A stretch of 64,000 nucleotides of DNA from Flavobacterium sp. HJJ. Its GTDB lineage: Bacteria; Bacteroidota; Bacteroidia; Flavobacteriales; Flavobacteriaceae. The stretch lies in NCBI RefSeq assembly GCF_015351475.1, contig NZ_JADKPR010000001.1, positions 62,001 to 126,000 of the forward strand. The letters run 5' to 3'. Shown here in pieces: positions 15,148-23,167 of the stretch. Both the position numbers and the translations under genes were made by a program. Under the pieces are notes generated by a model. The model was not told the DNA's origin and did not search any database. It was given only the letters and a program-made list of their open reading frames with translations. The first letter of the stretch is position 1; the number at the start of each line of letters is the position of its first letter.

Positions 15148-16518
15148 TTACCAAGAGGAGATTTTATAGTTTTTCAATAAGACCCCAAAGATACTTTTTC
15201 CATTGATTCCCTGAACTATCGGATCAAAAATCCTGCTGGCTCCATCAACAGAATCCAATGGAGGAATATATCCTTCTTCAAATTGTTTTTTTCTTAAACT
15301 TTCTTTTGCTCCTGTCGAAATCCAGCCAACATCTACACTTGTCATAAAAATAGAATCAATAGCAAATTCTTTTGCCGAAGTTAATGTCATCATATTCAGC
15401 GCTGCTTTGGTCATATTTGTATGCGGATGAAAAATCGTTTTATTGGTATAACTAAATATACCCTCAGATGAAGTAACATTTATAATAAAACATTCTTTAA
15501 ACTTTGAATTTAAAAATAACGGTTTCAGTTCTTTTATCAAAAAGTAAGGCGCAATTTGATTAATTAGGTTTACCTCAACGAGTTCGTACATACTGATTTC
15601 CTCAAGAGTTGAATTCCAACTTGTTTTTTCACGATTGTCAACGGGCTGTCCGAAACGGGAAAGCGCTATTTCTGTCTTTTCTACATATCCATATTCGAGA
15701 GCTTTTACTTCTGATGCAACAGGTGTTTTATTGGAGATCAGCTTTGTATTTTGTGAAAACTTAACTAACAGTTTTCCTTCTTTCCTGATTAACGGTCTGT
15801 AATATTCATTTGGATATTTAATAGTTTGTGCCGCATTGTTTATCAGAATATCCAAAGTGTCGAATTTGGATTTGTAAAACGATATAAACTCATTTATGGC
15901 ATTTAAATTTCGTAAATCCAGTCCGTAAATAATCAGGCTGTCTTTCCATTGCTCAAAATCATTTTCCTGTTTAAACTGTTCCAGAGCAAGTGCCGGAAAA
16001 CGGGTTGTCAATACAACATTGGCTTTATTTCTTACTAATTTTAAAGCTGTGGCAAAGCCTACTTTTACACGTCCTCCAGTCAAAATTACATTTCGTCCCA
16101 CTAAATCAATATTCTGAAAACGTTTTTCATAATTTTCTTCGGCACATTCTGGACAGAGTCGCGTGTAAAAACTATGCGCCAGTTTATATGAACGATTACA
16201 GGCGTAACAGTTTTTTGGGAGATTTAATTCGGTAAACTGCTGTTCGTCCGGATTTTCTTTTTCTGCAAATAACGTTTCGCCGTTTAATGCCCTGAAAACT
16301 GATGAAGAACTTAGGTTTACCTTAAAGTCTTGCTCCTTTTTTGAAGTATAACTTGTACTTCGGATATTCTTTTTTGCATTTTTGTGAATCTTCGTAATCA
16401 ATCCAGCAAACAAATCATTATCCGGATTATTAAACGGGTTATCTTTTAAGGTCAGTAAAACCTTTACACAAGTTTTCCATTCTTCATCACTAAAAGCATA
16501 ATTGCTATTTTCTTTCAT
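15148..16518 (-). CDS. Short-chain dehydrogenase-like protein with N-terminal zinc ribbon
   Basis: 456 residues. After about 100 unassigned residues comes a zinc-ribbon pattern, CYAC and CPEC (about 103-126). A Rossmann SDR domain follows: TGGRVKVGFA (NAD(P) binding, about 147), NNAAQ (about 228), and Ser in NVTSSEG. The usual YxxxK is PHTNMTK, keeping Lys but not Tyr, a feature I associate with a divergent SDR subfamily. It is 2 bp from the DUF434 gene and 5 bp from the tRNA-like pair, so it is part of one transcript. The substrate is unknown; a link to nucleic acid is suggested only by the ribbon and neighbours. Confidence 0.75.
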   Translation of the reverse strand: MKENSNYAFSDEEWKTCVKVLLTLKDNPFNNPDNDLFAGLITKIHKNAKKNIRSTSYTSKKEQDFKVNLSSSSVFRALNGETLFAEKENPDEQQFTELNLPKNCYACNRSYKLAHSFYTRLCPECAEENYEKRFQNIDLVGRNVILTGGRVKVGFATALKLVRNKANVVLTTRFPALALEQFKQENDFEQWKDSLIIYGLDLRNLNAINEFISFYKSKFDTLDILINNAAQTIKYPNEYYRPLIRKEGKLLVKFSQNTKLISNKTPVASEVKALEYGYVEKTEIALSRFGQPVDNREKTSWNSTLEEISMYELVEVNLINQIAPYFLIKELKPLFLNSKFKECFIINVTSSEGIFSYTNKTIFHPHTNMTKAALNMMTLTSAKEFAIDSIFMTSVDVGWISTGAKESLRKKQFEEGYIPPLDSVDGASRIFDPIVQGINGKSIFGVLLKNYKISSW

Positions 16519-16520
16519 TT

Positions 16521-17237
16521 TTATTCACAAGAGATTATGGTTTCATGTATATTTAACTGTACCAAAACATATTTCATCAAATTAAAGTTGGCGGAAGCAT
16601 TATCCAAAATCCAAGCGTCTGAAGTTACCGCTATGTAATTACTTTCAGCTATTACCTTATCGGGATTGTTTACTAATTGCAATTCCCAATTTAAATTATT
16701 GTTTAAAGCAATTTCTTCTATCATTTGTTTTAATTTTCCACTGTTTGAAACAGGTTTGTCAAATAACCAAAGTGCCTTTTTAATTTTTTCATTTCTAAAA
16801 AAATCTCCAATCAATACAATAGCCTCAGAAGTTTGTTTTACTTTTTTATAAGTTCCATACACACTTGACAAATCTCGGATAAAACCGTCTTGTCCTTTAA
16901 AAACATAGGCATTTGATAAAATACTTTCAAGTAAAATCAGAACATTAAATCCATCAAAACAAATCTCTTTTCCTTCCAGATCCTGACTTTCAATTTCTTT
17001 TGCTTTTCGGTCATCAATCTGTTTTTGAGAAGCACTCATTCCACGAATCGCTTGTTGCTGCCGAGCATTTAAACGATAACGGTTTCCTACTAATGCTAAT
17101 GTCGATTTTTCGCCATAACCTCGGCTTAAAAAATAATGCATATCTGTCACAGCTTCTTTTAATTTGAACTGCATTTTCTCAGTTCCAAACAAAGCGTCAT
17201 CGCTAGCTTCTTTTCCTCGGTTTTTGAGATTTGTCAT
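16521..17237 (-). CDS. DUF434 / DUF5616 family protein
   Basis: 238 residues. The N-terminal half has the DUF434 signature: DMHYFLSRGYGEKSTLALVG, then NRYRLNARQQQA (about 50-60). The C-terminal half starts FDGFNVLILLE (about 98-108), like the acidic NYN/PIN-type fold of DUF5616, with further acidic residues at VLIGDFF and TSDAWIL. That would suit a metal-dependent nuclease or nucleotide-binding role. It heads an operon with the SDR gene and the tRNA-like pair. Function is unproven. Confidence 0.75.
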   Translation of the reverse strand: MTNLKNRGKEASDDALFGTEKMQFKLKEAVTDMHYFLSRGYGEKSTLALVGNRYRLNARQQQAIRGMSASQKQIDDRKAKEIESQDLEGKEICFDGFNVLILLESILSNAYVFKGQDGFIRDLSSVYGTYKKVKQTSEAIVLIGDFFRNEKIKKALWLFDKPVSNSGKLKQMIEEIALNNNLNWELQLVNNPDKVIAESNYIAVTSDAWILDNASANFNLMKYVLVQLNIHETIISCE

Positions 17238-17275
17238 TGATAAAATTTTTCTATTTCAATTGAGACCTAAATATT

Positions 17276-17806
17276 TTAATTTCTAGGATTATTTGTTAAC
17301 CACCATTTAGCCTTTTCCATAACTTTTTGTTCAATATTACTAATATTTACTCCTCTATACCAGTAATCAGCATCATATTTCATATCAAGCCAAATTTCAC
17401 TAAGAACACCAAAATCAAGCTCTTCGTCTGGATGTGTTTTTCGACCATCTCCATCACAGAATATTGAAGCATAGAATGAATTTGTTTCCACATCTTCTCC
17501 TTTTACAACTTTATTAAAATGATACCGTGCATAACATATTTCAGCTTCATCATTATACTTTTCTTTTAAATTTAGTTCTAAAAAAGTACGCTTTAAATAA
17601 AGCATAATTTCATCAGGATTAATGGGCTTATAAAAAGTAGCTAAGGTATAAAGAGCTTCATTCTCACATCCTAAATTGATTAATTGTATTGCCCAATCTT
17701 CAATTGAATCAAAATCAATAAATTCGACAAAATCAAATCGTTGCATAAATTTAATTGACAATATATAATCTGTGAGTATCTCGAAATCTTCATTTTCTTG
17801 TTCCAT
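17276..17806 (-). CDS. Uncharacterised acidic protein
   Basis: 176 residues, very acidic, cytoplasmic, no signal peptide. A C-terminal stretch DYWYRGVNISNIEQKVMEKA precedes KWWLTNNP. The compact, acidic, helix-rich character is typical of immunity proteins, but no toxin lies nearby and the family is not recognised. The gene is 38 bp upstream of the DUF434 gene on the same strand. Confidence 0.5.
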   Translation of the reverse strand: MEQENEDFEILTDYILSIKFMQRFDFVEFIDFDSIEDWAIQLINLGCENEALYTLATFYKPINPDEIMLYLKRTFLELNLKEKYNDEAEICYARYHFNKVVKGEDVETNSFYASIFCDGDGRKTHPDEELDFGVLSEIWLDMKYDADYWYRGVNISNIEQKVMEKAKWWLTNNPRN

Positions 17807-17895
17807 AGCTGTTTTTTCTGTAAATTCATATTAAATTTTTAGAATTTTAAATTCCAAAAAAGCCCATAGCAGTCCTAGTCATTTTTTCTACCACT

Positions 17896-18708
17896 TTATC
17901 CAAAAAAATCCGAAACCAAACGCTGTTTGAATCGGTCAATGGGTTTCAGATCAACATTGGTATCACCATTGAAAATATCAAATGGATCATCCAGACCGCT
18001 AATCAGTAAATACAGATAACAAAATATAAACGTTATGGCCGAGGTCACTAGATAGTCGGCAGACGGGCTTTTGAATTTGGTAATCAGCAAAAGCGACATC
18101 ACTATAAACAGAATGCTTTGGAGCAAAGTGTACGCTGGCTTTATGAAGTTGTTTCTCGAAATCGAGTAGGCACGCGTGAGCTGTTTTCGCATGGCATTGG
18201 TATTTTCCTGAATGCCTTTTATGGCTTCTTTATCGACACCTCTTTCGGCAAAATAATAGGCAATTTCATTGGACTTACGAATCAGCGGAAAAATCACTGT
18301 AGAATCTTTTCCACTGGAATAAATCCATGAAATAATACCATCGGTAATCGCAAGCATTTCCTTACGCAGCAAAGTACTGTTTAATTCTTCTTTACACAAA
18401 TCAGTAGTTCCTGTTCTTGGTGCTCTGAAAGCAAGGTAAATCCAGTCTTTGATCGCTTCCAGATTTGAAGCTACTTCGCCCGGTATTTTTTCACTTTCCT
18501 TAAAATCAGTCATCGTTGCGGCCAATAATAACCCGAACACAAAAAACGCTCCCGTAAAAATAATCGTAATATCCGAAAGTTCGATTAAGTCATGAAAATC
18601 CTGCCCGCAAAGCGAAAGATGCTTGAAAATAAAATTTTTGATTCCCAATATGGCTAATGCTGCAATAAATGACTTTAGGATTATAGTTCTGTTGGATATA
18701 AACTTCAT
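17896..18708 (-). CDS. Four-helix membrane protein of unknown function
   Basis: 270 residues. Hydrophobic segments lie near 10-25, 47-65, 193-210 and 220-238, with a central soluble helical domain of about 120 residues between the two pairs. This resembles bestrophin-like or DUF4239-type channel proteins in layout, but no signature is strong enough to name it. It is separated from rtcB by a palindromic terminator and appears to be a single-gene unit. Confidence 0.55.
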   Translation of the reverse strand: MKFISNRTIILKSFIAALAILGIKNFIFKHLSLCGQDFHDLIELSDITIIFTGAFFVFGLLLAATMTDFKESEKIPGEVASNLEAIKDWIYLAFRAPRTGTTDLCKEELNSTLLRKEMLAITDGIISWIYSSGKDSTVIFPLIRKSNEIAYYFAERGVDKEAIKGIQENTNAMRKQLTRAYSISRNNFIKPAYTLLQSILFIVMSLLLITKFKSPSADYLVTSAITFIFCYLYLLISGLDDPFDIFNGDTNVDLKPIDRFKQRLVSDFFG

Positions 18709-18840
18709 GGATTTGTTTTTTTAGCAAAGTAAGAAAAATAAACAAACCTCTTACTTATTTTTTTTCAAAAACCCAGCTGTTTTCCCAACTTAAACTACCA
18801 AGATTACTTAGGAATTAGAACTTTTCTAATTAACTCAAAA

Positions 18841-18869
18841 ACCTAACAGGTTTTTGAAACCTGTTAGGT
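18841..18869. terminator. Terminator downstream of rtcB
   Basis: ACCTAACAGGTTT and AAACCTGTTAGGT form a near-perfect inverted repeat with a 3-nt loop, 5 bp after the rtcB stop. It is followed on the minus strand by TTTTTG. Confidence 0.7.
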
Positions 18870-18873
18870 TAAC

Positions 18874-20295
18874 TTAATCCTCCCTGCTCCCGTCATCAGC
18901 CATTCTTACCATTTTTGGCGTAAACTTGGCGACTACGTCAACCAAATCCTGCTGTGCTTCCATCACTTGATTGATATCTTTGTATGCCATTGGTGCTTCG
19001 TCAAGACCGGCACCAATAAGAGTAACTCCGTGATCATTCAAGATGGTCTGCATTTCGGTTTGGGTAATGCTTTTAATCGCCTGCGTACGGCTCATTTGTC
19101 TTCCTGCTCCATGCGAAGCTGAATTGATAGCATTCCCCTCGCCTTTTCCTCTCACCAAAAATCCCGGAGCTGTCATACTTCCCGGAATGATTCCCATCAC
19201 GCCTTTTCCGGCTGGAGTAGCACCTTTTCTATGTACAATCACTTCTTCACCGTTCCAGATTTCTTTCCAGGCAAAATTATGGTGGTTTTCTACTTTAGCT
19301 AAAATCGCAACACCCAAAGCTTTCTCCATTTTGTTGTGAATAATCTCGTGACAAGCCGAGGCGTAATCACCAGCCAAATTCATCGCCATCCAATATTCCT
19401 GACCTAATTGGGAGTTCATATCCAAGTAGGCTAAATTTCTAGCTGCTTCTGGAAGTTTACAAACGTCTTTAGCAATTTTGGTATAATGTCCTGCAATTGT
19501 TGCCCCCATTCCGCGCGAACCGGAGTGTGTCAATAATGCCACGTATTTTCCTTTTGGGATATTTAAAATCGTATCGTCTTTTGCAAATTCCATAATTCCG
19601 AACTCAACAAAATGATTTCCCCCGCCGGAAGATCCTAATTGCGACCAAGCTTTGTCTTTTAAATTCTGTACAAACGGGGTCATATTAAAAATATCATTCT
19701 CCAAAACCGCATGATCTGATTTGTATTGACCATGAAATCCATGACCTGCCCCAAACTTGGAATGTGCGATTAATTCTCTTTTAAATTTAGCCTCATTTTC
19801 AAAGTAAAAATCCTCTGGAATATCGTAAACCGACAAAGCCATTCTGCACCCAATATCGACTCCAACTCCATACGGAATAATCGCGTTTTTAGTTGCCAAA
19901 ACACCTCCTATCGGCAGTCCGTAACCTTGATGTGCATCGGGCATTAAAGCTCCGGCAACGGTAACGGGCAGTTTCATTGCAACTTCCATCTGCTTTCTGG
20001 CACCATCTTCAATATGATCTAATCCGTAAGCCGAATAGGCATTCGGATTTTGATTTAAAGCAATGAAATCTTCCGGTTTTTCATTTGATTTTTCGATTAA
20101 AGCAACAGCCAATTTACTGAACACTTTATCGTCCATGTAATTTTCCGGAGCTTCTAAGACGTTTTTAAAATTTGTAATCATTTCGTCTCTTGTAAATCCG
20201 TTTCTTTTACTGTTTATTTTTAAGGCAATCCCAATTATTTTTCCTTCAGGAAATCCTAATTCTATTATATCTGTACCGTTTATTTGTGTTTTCAT
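18874..20295 (-). CDS. rtcB: RtcB-type RNA ligase
   Basis: 473 residues with the start at 20295 (MKTQINGTD). An upstream in-frame ATG at 20334 would lie inside the operator and add 13 residues. Signatures: GVGVDIGCRM (metal-binding Asp and Cys), GSSGGGNHF, THSGSRGMG and SHGAGRQMSR (guanylated His region). RtcB joins RNA 2',3'-cyclic phosphate or 3'-phosphate ends to 5'-hydroxyl ends using GTP and Mn2+. It stands in a regulon with Ro60 and a noncoding array, as rtcB does in rsr-yrl-rtc loci of other bacteria. Its promoter carries the palindrome at 20332-20355. Confidence 0.95.
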   Translation of the reverse strand: MKTQINGTDIIELGFPEGKIIGIALKINSKRNGFTRDEMITNFKNVLEAPENYMDDKVFSKLAVALIEKSNEKPEDFIALNQNPNAYSAYGLDHIEDGARKQMEVAMKLPVTVAGALMPDAHQGYGLPIGGVLATKNAIIPYGVGVDIGCRMALSVYDIPEDFYFENEAKFKRELIAHSKFGAGHGFHGQYKSDHAVLENDIFNMTPFVQNLKDKAWSQLGSSGGGNHFVEFGIMEFAKDDTILNIPKGKYVALLTHSGSRGMGATIAGHYTKIAKDVCKLPEAARNLAYLDMNSQLGQEYWMAMNLAGDYASACHEIIHNKMEKALGVAILAKVENHHNFAWKEIWNGEEVIVHRKGATPAGKGVMGIIPGSMTAPGFLVRGKGEGNAINSASHGAGRQMSRTQAIKSITQTEMQTILNDHGVTLIGAGLDEAPMAYKDINQVMEAQQDLVDVVAKFTPKMVRMADDGSRED

Positions 20296-20317
20296 TGTTT
20301 GTCTCATTTTGATAGTA

Positions 20318-20355
20318 CAAAGGTTGTTTAGCACTGCGCAGTTATTTTGCGTAGA
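20318..20355 (-). promoter_or_regulatory. RNA-repair palindrome copy 2 and promoter of rtcB
   Basis: CACTGCGCAG-TTATT-TTGCGTAGA (20333-20355) is an imperfect copy of the shared palindrome. On the minus strand AACCTTTG (20325-20318) follows at nearly the same spacing as in other copies (centre to centre about 22.5 bp). The rtcB start is 23 bp further on. Confidence 0.75.
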
Positions 20356-20359
20356 TAAA

Positions 20360-20893
20360 TTAAAACCTTAAAAAATCATTTTTAAAAAATTCTATCAAAT
20401 TATTACCATATACAATTATATCAGCCCCCATAACTGAAATAACGGGTGAAAGATATTTATTTCTAAAAACTACTATAGCTCTATGATGGTAAATTGGGAT
20501 ATAACCAATTATTTGAGAAACATCAAATCCAGCTTCAGTTAAAGCTTCTTCCACATAAATCTTGAATGTATTTATGTCTTCAACAAGCCATTTTGACTTT
20601 TCAATATCTCTGGAATACTGATAGAAAAAATTGTCAAATCTTATTTCATCTTCTCTGTCTGGATCAAGAGAAACTTCTTCTGTATCTAATCCACTAATAT
20701 TTAAAAGCATTTCTCTGTAATCCCAAGGAAAATCAAATCCAAAAATTGTTTCTAATTTATCAATTTCTTTTCTACTGATACCTTTTAAAAACTTAGTATT
20801 TGGCTGTATTTGAAAACCATAAAAATCATTTTGAAGTTTTTTCTTTTCAAATATTTTTTCAGCTTTATATTTTATTTCTTTGAAAGTCTTCAT
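20360..20893 (-). CDS. SMI1/KNR4 (SUKH) family protein
   Basis: 177 residues. The motif ISRKEIDKLETIFGFDFPWDY (about 39-59) and the C-terminal YIPIYHHRAIVVFRN then SVMGADIIVYGNNLIEFF match the SMI1/KNR4 fold, which is common among immunity proteins. No cognate toxin is visible. It sits between the noncoding array and rtcB on the same strand, 5 bp before the rtcB operator, so it may be transcribed from the array promoter. It may be an insertion into an older Ro60-RNA-rtcB block. Confidence 0.75.
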   Translation of the reverse strand: MKTFKEIKYKAEKIFEKKKLQNDFYGFQIQPNTKFLKGISRKEIDKLETIFGFDFPWDYREMLLNISGLDTEEVSLDPDREDEIRFDNFFYQYSRDIEKSKWLVEDINTFKIYVEEALTEAGFDVSQIIGYIPIYHHRAIVVFRNKYLSPVISVMGADIIVYGNNLIEFFKNDFLRF

Positions 20894-20963
20894 TTAAGGC
20901 ATTTTTTTTAATTAAATAATTATAAGAGGTAACATTTAAGAATGGTTTAAATTTCATTTGGAT

Positions 20964-21477
20964 CGAAGGAACCATTTCCTGACGACACTCTTTTTTTAAG
21001 AGCAATAGCTTATAAGTGGCAATTTAGGACTTGAACCTAATAAAATCAACCAACGAAGTAGCACTTTATAAACGGCATCTTATAAATTTGAAAAAGTAAC
21101 AATTAGCAAGAGCTTTTGATTCCTTAAACGAAGTAACTCTAGGCACACGACATTTTTCAGTTTTAAAAAGAAGTAAAAAGCAATAAGAGAAACGGGGCTT
21201 GTCTTGCCAGAGTCGAACTGGATAACCTTGCTGCTTTTACAGCTTCGCTATTCCTCCCCAAATTTGAGACGAAGTAACTCTTATTTACGACATTCTTTTT
21301 TATTTTAAAAATAAGGCAATAGTCAAAAAGTGACATTTCCTGCTCTAACCGCTGAGCTACATTTTCATGATTACACAAAAATGGAGAGATTCGAACTCCC
21401 GACCTGGGCGTTAAAAAGGCGAAGTAACACTTAATTACGGCACTTATTTTTTTGTTTTCAATGAGCTTATTTTTTTA
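20964..21477 (-). ncRNA. Noncoding array with five border repeats and tRNA-like modules
   Basis: On the minus strand five copies of TGYCGT-N8-GTTACTTCG-like repeats occur at 21420-21444, 21270-21294, 21129-21154, 21054-21079 and 20964-20990. Between them lie tRNA-like pieces: a T-arm and D-arm (first unit), a T-arm CCAG-TTCGACT-CTGG inside a GGGG/CCCC closure (second unit) and a T-arm TAGG-TTCAAGT-CCTA (fourth unit). No convincing protein frame covers the region. A palindromic promoter of the RNA-repair type lies immediately upstream. Position between Ro60 and rtcB genes suggests Y-RNA-like transcripts. Confidence 0.65.
21270..21444 (-). ncRNA. Y-RNA-like unit with permuted tRNA module
   Basis: Reading the minus strand: border repeat, TTTTTAA, T-arm GGGAG-TTCGAAT-CTCTC, 3' acceptor strand CATTTTT, a short linker of about 10 nt, 5' acceptor strand GAAAATG, TA, D-arm GCTC-AGCGGTTA-GAGC, then a small hairpin and the next border repeat. 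CATTTTT and GAAAATG pair fully (one G-T). The order T-arm, closed acceptor, D-arm is a circularly permuted tRNA, the layout expected for the tRNA-mimic module of bacterial Y RNAs. Confidence 0.6.
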
Positions 21478-21525
21478 CAAAGATTTAAATACTGCTGCGC
21501 AATTATTCTGCGCAGCAGTATTTAA
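21478..21525 (-). promoter_or_regulatory. RNA-repair palindrome copy 3, promoter of the noncoding array
   Basis: TAAATACTGCTGCGCA and TGCGCAGCAGTATTTA form a perfect inverted repeat (within 21485-21525) with a 7-nt spacer. On the minus strand AATCTTTG (21485-21478) follows at 23.5 bp centre to centre. It begins 2 bp after the Ro60 stop codon and points into the noncoding array. It could also fold as a terminator, but the -7-like box supports a promoter. Confidence 0.75.
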
Positions 21526-21526
21526 T

Positions 21527-23044
21527 TTACAATTCTATTCGGTTTATATAATTCAAAGCACTGCCTTTATCTTCTAAAGCATGCAGTACATCAAACACTT
21601 TGTCTGACCAGCCGGCTATTAAATAAACATCATTTTTCTGAATATTTATTGGCACTTGACCGTAACCAGCCAAATCAAACAGATACAATTTAGCATTCGG
21701 AGCTATTTTTTTGTAATTCTCCCAAGACTTGCTAAAAGTATGATTAGTCTGGTTGCTGTTCCACATTTGAACATCGGTAAACAGCATTACTTTATCTGTA
21801 ATTTGTTTTCGTTTAATCAAATCTTCCAAAACCAAATGACCATTGGTAGCATAACCAACTTCACCTTCGCGTTTGTAGTATTCGTTTACATTTGACAATA
21901 CATTACGTTTTGACATATTGATTATTTTCCAGGTATCACCAAACATACCGCTCACCACATTCTGACAGCGGTTTTGCATCAGCATACCCAGCATCAAACC
22001 GATATCGTAAAGCATTACTTTGCTTTTTGGCGAAATCGCTTTTTGCATTGAACCAGAAACGTCACAGGCAATCACAACCGAAGTATTGATATCAAAACCT
22101 TTTATGTTTCGGGCGCTTATCATTACGGCATCTTCCAAAGCATCTAAAACCATAGTAGTATACTTGAAGTTCAATTCTTTCACTTCACGGTAAGCTGCTA
22201 AAAATCGGAAAGGCAATTGTTTTGAATTCAAAACTGCTTTTTCATTCGAAAGATACTCACAAACTTTCATTAGATGAAAACCTGAAACATTGGCTTCCAA
22301 TATATTTCGCAGATTACGCATCAAAGCCATATAGCCTACTTTATTGCTGTCGATCAATTCCTCCCATTTTTGAGTGAATGCCTTTTGTTTTTCCGCTTCA
22401 TTCGAGTATTTAAACTGACCCAATTGTGACAGCTCAGTTTCCCAAGTATAAGGTGTTTCCAAAGTATCGTTTACTATTTTATTAAACAATTCCTGCTGTG
22501 CATCGTCTTTTGCTTTTGGATGAACCAAAAACAAAGCATCTTTTAATTTAACAGCACCATCACGGTTGTATTTTGCAAACTGATATTCATCAAATTTATT
22601 AAAAGAAACTGCCAAACCTTTCTGTATTTGTTTAGACAGACGGTTCAATTTCTTAACACCATTTCGGTCATTCGCCATTTGGTAATAAGCCAAAAGTTCA
22701 GTTATTTCATCGGCACGCTGAATTACGTATGTGATCATTTTGCTGATTAACGAATCACCTGAATATATTTTGGCCAATTCTACTACCAAAACTAACGGAA
22801 CCGAACGCATGTGCATTTCGTTACGTGCATAAACCGCAAGCTTGGCAACAAATACCGGATTGCATTTTTGGATCAAAGTTTTTATTCGCTCCAAACGTGT
22901 AGTATCATTTTCATAAAACGAAGCATTCAAACTAGTTGTCACAACTGCTGCATACAATTCATATTCTGCTGTTAATGGAAAAGCTTTTGCATTTTCGTGA
23001 TTAACTATAGTAGTTTTTTCTTTTGATAAAAAATTGAATTTCAT
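21527..23044 (-). CDS. rsr: TROVE-domain Ro60-like protein (Rsr)
   Basis: 505 residues. The N-terminal two thirds form the helical-repeat TROVE domain (YELYAAVVTTSLNASFYE at about 28; FVAKLAVYARNEMHMRSVPL at about 69). The C-terminal third is a vWA-like domain with MIDAS motif VIACDVSGSMQ (about 325-335). Ro60 proteins form a ring that holds the ends of misfolded or damaged RNAs and binds Y RNAs. Its promoter has palindrome copy 4. The adjacent tRNA-like array and rtcB make this a classic Ro60 RNA-processing locus. The start at 23044 is supported by conserved leading residues. Confidence 0.93.
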   Translation of the reverse strand: MKFNFLSKEKTTIVNHENAKAFPLTAEYELYAAVVTTSLNASFYENDTTRLERIKTLIQKCNPVFVAKLAVYARNEMHMRSVPLVLVVELAKIYSGDSLISKMITYVIQRADEITELLAYYQMANDRNGVKKLNRLSKQIQKGLAVSFNKFDEYQFAKYNRDGAVKLKDALFLVHPKAKDDAQQELFNKIVNDTLETPYTWETELSQLGQFKYSNEAEKQKAFTQKWEELIDSNKVGYMALMRNLRNILEANVSGFHLMKVCEYLSNEKAVLNSKQLPFRFLAAYREVKELNFKYTTMVLDALEDAVMISARNIKGFDINTSVVIACDVSGSMQKAISPKSKVMLYDIGLMLGMLMQNRCQNVVSGMFGDTWKIINMSKRNVLSNVNEYYKREGEVGYATNGHLVLEDLIKRKQITDKVMLFTDVQMWNSNQTNHTFSKSWENYKKIAPNAKLYLFDLAGYGQVPINIQKNDVYLIAGWSDKVFDVLHALEDKGSALNYINRIEL

Positions 23045-23094
23045 AATTTCTGGTTTTTAAAATTAGACAATTGGTTATTGTTTTATTTCTTGAG

Positions 23095-23134
23095 CAAAGA
23101 TTTCAAACCTACTGCGCAATTATTTTTCGCAGTA
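23095..23134 (-). promoter_or_regulatory. RNA-repair palindrome copy 4 upstream of the Ro60 gene
   Basis: TACTGCGCAA and TTTCGCAGTA (23110-23134, one mismatch) form the inverted repeat. On the minus strand AATCTTTG (23102-23095) follows at 23.5 bp centre spacing, 51 bp before the Ro60 start codon. The same palindrome lies 34 bp from the start of the divergent HD gene and may serve both. Confidence 0.78.
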
Positions 23135-23167
23135 AAAAAAGAATTTTAAATTTGAGGAAAAAACAAG

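Noticed and set aside
21163..21378. A 71-codon open frame across the noncoding array
   Set aside because: It runs through a clear T-arm and border repeats, has no promoter or protein-like character, and is better explained as noncoding.
20964..21444. The spaced repeats between Ro60 and rtcB as a CRISPR array
   Set aside because: Repeats are diverged (not identical), intervals differ from 75 to 150 bp and carry tRNA-like arms, and no cas genes are present.
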